23,151 nucleotides of DNA from a bacterium (GTDB taxonomy: Bacteria; Joyebacterota; Joyebacteria; Joyebacterales; Joyebacteraceae): contig JAPEKQ010000026.1 in the NCBI GenBank assembly GCA_029990205.1, positions 1 to 23,151 of the forward strand. The letters are read 5' to 3'. Numbering within the stretch: position 1 is the first letter of the stretch; the number at the start of each line of letters is the position of its first letter. The position numbers and the translations under genes were made by a program. Positions 18,622 through 23,151 of this stretch are shown here, one piece after another. Below the pieces are notes generated by a model, which made no database searches, had not been told where the DNA came from, and saw only the letters and a list, made by a program, of their open reading frames with translations.

Positions 18622-19560
18622 TCAGGCTGCCGCGTGGTCAGGCAACCGCTCTGCGACTCTCAGTTTCGCCGACCGCGCCCTCGGGTTCCTGGCGAGTTCG
18701 GCCGGCTGCGGCGTCACAACGCGCCGCGTGATGATCCGCATCGTCGGCTTCTTGCCACACACGCACTTCGGCAGATCGCGCGGGCACGTGCACGGGTCGG
18801 CGGCATTGACGAAATGCCGCTTCGTGATGCGATCCTCCAGCGAGTGGTACGAGATGACGACGATACGGCCGCCCGGCCTGAGCACCTGCTCCGCCTGCCG
18901 GAGTCCCTCGCGGAGATTGTCCAGCTCGCCGTTGACGGCGATGCGAAGAGCCTGGAACACCCGGGCGAGCGTCTTCGTTCTGTTCTTCGGCTTCGTGGAG
19001 ATGACGGCCTCGGCGAGATCGGCCGTCGTCCGCAGCCTGTCGTTGTCACGCGCCGTGATGATCGCGCGGGCGACGGGATGCGCGCGCCGCTCCTCACCGT
19101 AGTCGCGGATGATCTCGGCGAGTCCGCGCTCGTGCGCGTGCTCGATGAGCTGCCGCGCGCTTCTTCCGGAGCGACCGTCCAGACGCATGTCGATCGGTCC
19201 CTCGTTGGTGTAGCTGAAACCCCGCTCCGCGTGGTCGAGCTGCATGGAAGAGAACCCGAGATCCATGAGCACACCGTCGGCCGCGGTGAAGCCGGCGGCC
19301 TCGGCGGTCTCACGCAGTGACGAGAAATTGGCTCTCACCAGCTCCACCCTCTCGGAGAACGGTCGCAGCGCATCGTGGGCGGTCTCGATCGCCTCGGCAT
19401 CAAGATCGAGCCCGAGGAGTCTGCCTGCCGGAGCATTGAGGAGGATCTGTCGCGCGTGTCCCCCTGCACCGACGGTGCAGTCGATATAGAGACCGGTGGA
19501 ACGAGTTATGAGGAACTCGACCACCTCGGTCGTCATGACCGGCAGATGAGCCGACTGCAT
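18622..19560 (-). CDS. rsmH: 16S rRNA m4C1402 methyltransferase RsmH (MraW)
   Basis: SAM-dependent N4-methylation of C1402 in 16S rRNA, a standard second or third gene of dcw clusters. 312 residues. The protein opens HLPVMTTEVVEFL, then the SAM loop DCTVGAGGHAR at 27-37, LGLDLDAEA (49-57), LMDLGFSSMQLD at 98-109, RGFSYTNEGPIDMRLD at 113-128, the family segment FQALRIAVNGELDNL, ISYHSLEDRITKRHF, and a Cys cluster (CTCPRDLPKCVCGKKP). No ribosome site can be seen before the ATG, and an in-frame TGA lies a short way upstream, so no longer product is possible. It is separated from the STAS gene by 69 bases in which I see no other gene. Confidence 0.96.
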   Translation of the reverse strand: MQSAHLPVMTTEVVEFLITRSTGLYIDCTVGAGGHARQILLNAPAGRLLGLDLDAEAIETAHDALRPFSERVELVRANFSSLRETAEAAGFTAADGVLMDLGFSSMQLDHAERGFSYTNEGPIDMRLDGRSGRSARQLIEHAHERGLAEIIRDYGEERRAHPVARAIITARDNDRLRTTADLAEAVISTKPKNRTKTLARVFQALRIAVNGELDNLREGLRQAEQVLRPGGRIVVISYHSLEDRITKRHFVNAADPCTCPRDLPKCVCGKKPTMRIITRRVVTPQPAELARNPRARSAKLRVAERLPDHAAA

Positions 19561-19629
19561 GTTGTATGTCGCTTTGGTCAGGTACGCGGTGCGTCACGGC
19601 CACCGGCCCCTCGAGGAACGGGCGCTTGG

Positions 19630-19989
19630 TCAGCTCGCGAGAAGTGCGCGTGCAGTGCCCGTCCGGTTCCCTCTCTCGGGTGCCGATGTATTGGTCTCAA
19701 GGAGCCCGTGGAGTCCCGCCAGGAGGAAGATGTTCCTCACGTAGGGGCTCAGACCGGCCACCTTCAGATCTCCTGCGTGCGATCGGACCAGATCGAACTC
19801 GCGAGCGAGCACGGATGCGTCGCGGTAGCTGATGTGCTCGACGTCGCTGAAATCGAGAACGATCTGGTTCTGCCTGCTGGTGCACAGGCTGACGAGGTGA
19901 CGGTGGAGCTGCGCGAACTCGCTGGCAGCCATGCTGCCCGCCATGTGGAGCACGATCGAGTGCTCGGTTGCGCGCGACTGGATCGTCAT
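19630..19989 (-). CDS. STAS-domain protein (anti-sigma factor antagonist-like)
   Basis: 119 residues with a single STAS fold of the SpoIIAA/RsbV type: an opening strand region (SIVLHMAGSM, 11-20), a helix, the core strand QIVLDFSDVEHI (42-53), then SYRDASVLAREFD and LKVAGLSPYVRNIFLLAGL (75-93). In SpoIIAA-type antagonists the segment after the core strand reads DSSG and carries the phosphorylated Ser; here it reads SYRD (54-57), so that Ser is not at the expected place. It starts four bases after the mraZ stop with GGAGGAG seven bases before the ATG, and so is in the mraZ transcript. No cognate anti-sigma kinase is in the window. It could regulate a sigma factor, or act as a non-phosphorylatable protein-binding STAS. 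Confidence 0.85.
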   Translation of the reverse strand: MTIQSRATEHSIVLHMAGSMAASEFAQLHRHLVSLCTSRQNQIVLDFSDVEHISYRDASVLAREFDLVRSHAGDLKVAGLSPYVRNIFLLAGLHGLLETNTSAPERGNRTGTARALLAS

Positions 19990-19993
19990 GCCC

Positions 19994-20458
19994 CTACTCC
20001 TCCCCGCCGTCGTTCACGTCGTCGCTCGGGTTGTCCCAGAGTGTCTCCGCGACCTCTTCGTAGGTCATCCCGAACCCGTCCTTGTACTCCCGGTAGCGCT
20101 CCGGACTCCAGATCTCGATGCGCTCGATGGCGCCGATGACGAGAATGTCCTTCTCGAGACCGGCGAGCTCTCTGAGTTCCTGTGGGACGATGATGCGACC
20201 GTGACCGTCGACGGTCACCTCGCACGCGTGCGCCGCGATCTCGCGCGTGAAGAACCGCGTCTTGCGCGACGTGAATGAGAGCGATCCGAGCTTCTTCTGG
20301 ACGCGCTTCCATTCATCGGTGGGATAGAAGAACAGACACCCGTCGAGCCCGAGGGTCAGGACGAAGACCTCGCCCGTGGCCTTGCGGAACTTCGAGGGGA
20401 TCGAGAGACGTCCCTTCGAGTCGAGCGTGTGACGGTATGTTCCGAGGAAGGAGTTCAC
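19994..20458 (-). CDS. mraZ: transcriptional regulator MraZ
   Basis: DNA-binding repressor of dcw clusters. 154 residues. It has two AbrB/SpoVT-like repeats, each with the DxxxR motif: DSKGRLSIPSKFR at 13-25 and DGHGRIIVPQELR at 84-96. FLGTYRHTL at the N-terminus matches the usual MraZ start. GTG at 20458 is chosen because GGAG lies six bases upstream and the family starts here; a GTG four codons earlier (20470) has no ribosome site. The C-terminus is acidic (DDVNDGGEE), slightly longer than typical. It is the first gene after the promoter and the TGGGN operator boxes, so autoregulation is expected. Confidence 0.96.
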   Translation of the reverse strand: MNSFLGTYRHTLDSKGRLSIPSKFRKATGEVFVLTLGLDGCLFFYPTDEWKRVQKKLGSLSFTSRKTRFFTREIAAHACEVTVDGHGRIIVPQELRELAGLEKDILVIGAIERIEIWSPERYREYKDGFGMTYEEVAETLWDNPSDDVNDGGEE

Positions 20459-20500
20459 GTGTCGCTCCACAGGGTGCCGCGGTGCATGGCACTGCGTTTC

Positions 20501-20530
20501 CCCACTTCATCCCACTTCTGCCCACTTCCG
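20501..20530 (-). promoter_or_regulatory. MraZ operator: three TGGGN boxes at 10-bp spacing
   Basis: Three direct copies of CCCACTTC on the plus strand begin at 20501, 20511 and 20521. On the coding strand they read GTGGG with the TGGGN cores TGGGC, TGGGA and TGGGG, each separated by five bases. This is the operator layout known for MraZ in E. coli and Mycoplasma. The boxes lie 43-72 bases upstream of the mraZ start, immediately downstream of the predicted -10 element, so bound MraZ would cover the transcription start and early transcribed region. Confidence 0.9.
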
Positions 20531-20535
20531 GGGAG

Positions 20536-20563
20536 AATAGACGGTGAGGTCCGGAACTGTCAA
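20536..20563 (-). promoter_or_regulatory. sigma70-type promoter for the dcw operon
   Basis: On the minus strand a perfect TTGACA (20563-20558) is followed after 16 bases by TCTATT (20541-20536), four of six matches to TATAAT. A run of seven T (coding strand) lies just upstream of the -35 box and may act as an UP-like element. The predicted start is near 20529, giving a leader of about 70 bases that contains the MraZ boxes. No other equally good promoter was seen in the cluster, though weaker internal ones cannot be excluded. Confidence 0.75.
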
Positions 20564-20593
20564 GTGAAAAAAACGCCTATCTGATGGGCTTTT

Positions 20594-20607
20594 CGAAGAA
20601 ATCTTCG
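20594..20607. repeat. short inverted repeat CGAAGA-AA-TCTTCG
   Basis: A small palindrome with 6-bp arms and a 2-base centre, between the promoter and the larger 12-bp inverted repeat. It could be a binding site or chance; no T-run follows it at a terminator distance. Confidence 0.3.
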
Positions 20608-20610
20608 CGT

Positions 20611-20651
20611 CGGGGCCCCGGGTGGGATGGGGTCCATCGCATCCCACCCGG
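20611..20651. repeat. 10-bp palindrome overlapping a 12-bp inverted repeat
   Basis: CGGGGCCCCG (20611-20620) is a perfect palindrome. It overlaps a perfect inverted repeat with arms at 20618-20629 and 20640-20651 (CCGGGTGGGATG and its complement) and a 10-base loop. There is no T-run after it on either strand, so it is not a typical terminator. Each arm carries GTGGGAT, the same heptamer as the middle MraZ box. It lies between the terminator of the upstream gene and the dcw promoter. Confidence 0.6.
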
Positions 20652-20685
20652 AAAACGAAAGAGAGGGGCTCCAAGAGCCCCTCTC
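20652..20685 (-). terminator. intrinsic terminator of the FG-GAP gene
   Basis: Perfect 11-bp inverted repeat GAGAGGGGCTC / GAGCCCCTCTC at 20661-20671 and 20675-20685 with a 3-base loop, followed on the minus strand by TTTCGTTTTC. It begins 46 bases after the stop of the FG-GAP gene and insulates the dcw promoter from transcription entering from the right. Confidence 0.88.
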
Positions 20686-20731
20686 CCCTGCATTCTGTCC
20701 GCGGTTCCCCACGCGAAGTGGGATTGTGCGG

Positions 20732-23151
20732 CTATTTCAGAAGCACCATCTTCCGTGCGACCGTCTCGCCGGCCGCGCTGATCCGGTACAGATAGACCCC
20801 GGACGCGACCCGCCGCCCTCGGGCATCGAGACCGTCCCAGGTCGCGGTTCCCGGCCCCGCGTCACGCAGCTCATCCACGAGCGTCGTCACGAGCGAACCA
20901 TCGATGGCGTAGATCGAGAGCGTGACCCGACCACCATCCCCGCCCGGGATGTTGTAGGCGATCTCCGTGACAGGATTGAACGGGTTCGGACGGTTCTGGT
21001 CGAGCACCAGCGTGTTGACCGGCTCGGGTGTCTCGGGCTCGTCCGGCACCGCGACGGGCTCAGTGAAACCGTAGAACTGCGTGCGCCACGTGTCGTGGAG
21101 GAACATGCCCCACTCGACGCCGTCGCCGTCATCGTAATCTCCGGGCGTATCCCACATGTAGACGTTCGTGTCCATCCCGCCAACAAGAACCTCATTGTCG
21201 CCATCGCCGTCGAGATCGTCGACCGACGGCGAACCGTAGATCTCGGCATCCGTCTGGATGGGCCAACCGTTGAGAAGCGACCCGTCGATATCGAACGCGT
21301 AGAGCTTGCCGTCGTCGCACCCGACGACGATCTCCAGATCGGGATCGTCATCCACGTCGGCAACCGCCGGACTCGACTTGGTGTTGCTGCCGAGCTGCTG
21401 CGGCCAGCCGGGGAACGCATTGCCGTCGTAGTCCCAGACCCATATGCTCCCCGTCGAGGAGACCTGGATGAGCTCGAGTTCCCCGTCGTCCGTGACGTCG
21501 GCGAACACAGGTGACGGCGGGAAGTCGCCGTTCGATTCCACGACCTTCGGCCATCCGTCCAGTTCGTTCCCCTCGTGGTCGAAGATCCACGTCTTCCATG
21601 CCTTCGACGAGATGGCGATCTCGAGGTCGCCGTCGCCGTCCACGTCGCCGACCGCCGGCGAGCTGTACGCCTTGAACTCGATGTTGACCGGCCACCCCGG
21701 CGTCCGGGTCCCGTCCACCTCGAAACAGTAGAGGCTCTCGTGCGAGGCCGCCTGGAGGATCTCGGGTGCGCCGTCGCCGTCGATGTCGGCAACCGCCGGC
21801 GAGGAATAGACGTACTGGTCCACGAGATCAGCGAAGACACCAGTCGTCAACGGGTTGTCGTCACCGTCGAGGAACTCGGAGCCGTCGTAGCGCCAGCAGT
21901 AGATCTTGCCGTCCGCGCAGGGAATGATGACCTCACTGCGCCCGTCGTTGTCCAGGTCGGCAAGCACCGGGCTCGCCCAGCAGAAGCGCTTCGTCACCGC
22001 CGGCCAGCCGGACGCGACGGTCCCATCCTCGGCGTTCCACACGAAGACCTCGTAGACCGGGTTCAGATCGGTCCCGACGTTCGTCCATGCCGCCGCGACG
22101 ATCTCGAGATCCGGGTCGCCGTCGACCTCGCCGATCGCAGGCGAACACCGGTAGCCGCCTGTGCCGTCGATCGCATAGACGCCGTCCGAACGGGGATCGC
22201 CGTCCCCGTCGAGGAACTCACTGCCGTCACCACGCCACGCGTAGAGCTCGTCGGAAGCGACGACGATGTCCTTGACCCCGTCGCCGTCGAGATCGGTCAC
22301 CGCGACACTCGAGTACACTCCGCCGTTCGTCGTGAGAGGCCACCCGGCCTGGCTCGGCGGATTGGTGCTGATCGTGAGCGTCTGCCCTCCGAGACTCGCC
22401 AGACCTGACGAATCGACGGCGGTGACGCGATAGAAGTAGCGGGTGTTCTCATCAAGCCCGCTGTCGGCGAAGTACGCCGCGTTCTCGATGATGGCCGTGT
22501 TCACCGTGACGTACGGTCCCGCCTCGGCGTCGCTTCTCATGATGTCGTAGCCCCGGATGTCGGCGCTCTCCGACTGGTTCCAGTAGAGCTGGATCGTCGT
22601 GCCCTTGACGCGCCCCCAGAGACTGTCGGGCGCCTCGGGCCTCGCGATGTCCATCGCGGCCGTCCACGTCATGCCGTACGCGTCGGTGTACTCGAGTTCG
22701 AACACGTTGTGAACGTGACCTGGGATATCGACGGTGAACCCGATCGTCCCGGCGGCCGAACCGCCGGCGGGTACCGTGCCCCACGACTCGAGACTGTCAA
22801 TGACCACGATCTCTGCTGGGGCTGGGTACCGGATGACTCCGGTCAGACCTTCCGCCGAGCCGTTCCCCTCGTTCTGCATCTCCACGAGGAGACTCACGGT
22901 CTCGCCCCACTCCGCGGTTCCGTCCCCGTCCCCGCCGACCGAGTCGTCGAGTACGGTCCGGGCGACACGCGGCTCGGGCGCGAACAGCCTGACCCTGATC
23001 GTGTCGCTCCACGTCGCTCTCGCGGCGTCGGTGAACGTCAGGGCGAACTCCGCATCCCACTCGTTCGGACAGTCCGGAGCGACGAGGAACCGCAGGGCGG
23101 ACAGCACGTCCGCGGAGCCGTTCGCCGGCACATCGCCGACCGAGGCGGTCG
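20732..23151 (-). CDS. secreted FG-GAP repeat protein with FN3 and FlgD-like C-terminal domain (N-terminus beyond right edge)
   Basis: The frame is open to the right edge, so the true start and any signal peptide lie outside; residue numbers below count from the GTG at 23131. Residues about 50-160 look like a beta-sandwich domain of the CARDB/NEW3 kind. A fibronectin type III domain is at about 165-255. Eight FG-GAP/VCBS-type repeats follow at about 270-665, each with SPAVADxDGDG-like acidic loops (calcium-binding type) near 280, 336, 392, 449, 497, 546, 592 and 639, consistent with a beta-propeller. The end (about 708-799) is a FlgD-like Ig module with NRPNPFNPVTEIAY, WDGLDARGRRVASGVYLYRI and a final RKMVLLK, as in C-terminal secretion/sorting domains. 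Likely extracellular or surface-bound; ligand and enzyme activity unknown. Confidence 0.88.
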   Translation of the reverse strand, partial: TASVGDVPANGSADVLSALRFLVAPDCPNEWDAEFALTFTDAARATWSDTIRVRLFAPEPRVARTVLDDSVGGDGDGTAEWGETVSLLVEMQNEGNGSAEGLTGVIRYPAPAEIVVIDSLESWGTVPAGGSAAGTIGFTVDIPGHVHNVFELEYTDAYGMTWTAAMDIARPEAPDSLWGRVKGTTIQLYWNQSESADIRGYDIMRSDAEAGPYVTVNTAIIENAAYFADSGLDENTRYFYRVTAVDSSGLASLGGQTLTISTNPPSQAGWPLTTNGGVYSSVAVTDLDGDGVKDIVVASDELYAWRGDGSEFLDGDGDPRSDGVYAIDGTGGYRCSPAIGEVDGDPDLEIVAAAWTNVGTDLNPVYEVFVWNAEDGTVASGWPAVTKRFCWASPVLADLDNDGRSEVIIPCADGKIYCWRYDGSEFLDGDDNPLTTGVFADLVDQYVYSSPAVADIDGDGAPEILQAASHESLYCFEVDGTRTPGWPVNIEFKAYSSPAVGDVDGDGDLEIAISSKAWKTWIFDHEGNELDGWPKVVESNGDFPPSPVFADVTDDGELELIQVSSTGSIWVWDYDGNAFPGWPQQLGSNTKSSPAVADVDDDPDLEIVVGCDDGKLYAFDIDGSLLNGWPIQTDAEIYGSPSVDDLDGDGDNEVLVGGMDTNVYMWDTPGDYDDGDGVEWGMFLHDTWRTQFYGFTEPVAVPDEPETPEPVNTLVLDQNRPNPFNPVTEIAYNIPGGDGGRVTLSIYAIDGSLVTTLVDELRDAGPGTATWDGLDARGRRVASGVYLYRISAAGETVARKMVLLK

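Noticed and set aside
19400-19603. 67-codon frame starting in the STAS-rsmH gap
   Set aside because: Most of it overlaps rsmH in a different frame; composition is that of a shadow frame and no family is recognisable.
20565-20580. T-run on the minus strand near 20567-20573 as a second terminator
   Set aside because: No stable GC-rich stem directly precedes it; its place just before TTGACA fits an AT-rich promoter element better.
21180-22320. Repeated GTCGCCGTCGAG-like DNA units as a possible tandem repeat or CRISPR
   Set aside because: They encode the DxDGDG loops of the FG-GAP repeats; spacing is that of protein repeats and there are no identical direct repeats with unique spacers.

Overview
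The window is a nearly complete division and cell wall (dcw) cluster, read entirely from the minus strand. In transcription order (right to left) it holds mraZ, a STAS-domain gene, rsmH, ftsL, ftsI, murE, murF, mraY, (a possible 36-codon ORF), murD, ftsW, murG, murC, murB, ftsQ, ftsA, ftsZ, a TPR-repeat gene and the start of a B12-binding-type radical SAM gene that leaves the window on the left. To the right of mraZ is a separate minus-strand unit: the C-terminal 800 or so residues of a secreted FG-GAP repeat protein, closed by a clear intrinsic terminator.

The DNA is uniformly GC-rich with strong third-position bias, which produces many long antisense shadow ORFs. The organism makes peptidoglycan with meso-diaminopimelate (MurE has the DNPR motif) and divides with FtsZ/FtsA. 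The FG-GAP protein ends in a FlgD-like C-terminal module with an NRPNPFNP motif, which is common in high-GC lineages around the FCB group (Eisenbacteria, Krumholzibacteria, Latescibacteria and similar). That placement is inference from style of content, not from a marker comparison.

Region by region. 20459-20731 is the control region: the terminator of the upstream gene, a 12-bp inverted repeat, a TTGACA promoter, and three TGGGN boxes at exact 10-bp spacing, the known MraZ operator pattern. 19630-20458 has mraZ and a STAS protein that is not a standard dcw member. 14372-19560 has the 16S rRNA methyltransferase RsmH, the septal proteins FtsL and FtsI (the latter with a C-terminal PASTA domain), and MurE/MurF. 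5677-12874 runs from MraY to MurB and covers the lipid I/II steps, the septal glycosyltransferase FtsW and the early UDP-MurNAc steps. 2267-5660 has ftsQ, ftsA and ftsZ. 1-2246 has the 14-unit TPR protein and the radical SAM gene.

The genes are very tightly packed. Six junctions overlap through GTGA or GTGATG, so translation is probably coupled from one end to the other. ddl is absent, although it often sits between murB and ftsQ. Points that look unusual are the STAS gene without the usual phospho-serine, the Asp-to-Asn change in the FtsA phosphate-2 loop, the Cys at the MurB catalytic Ser position, the FtsI linker plus PASTA, and the TPR and radical SAM genes appended after ftsZ. No RNA genes, CRISPR arrays, insertion sequences or attachment sites were seen.
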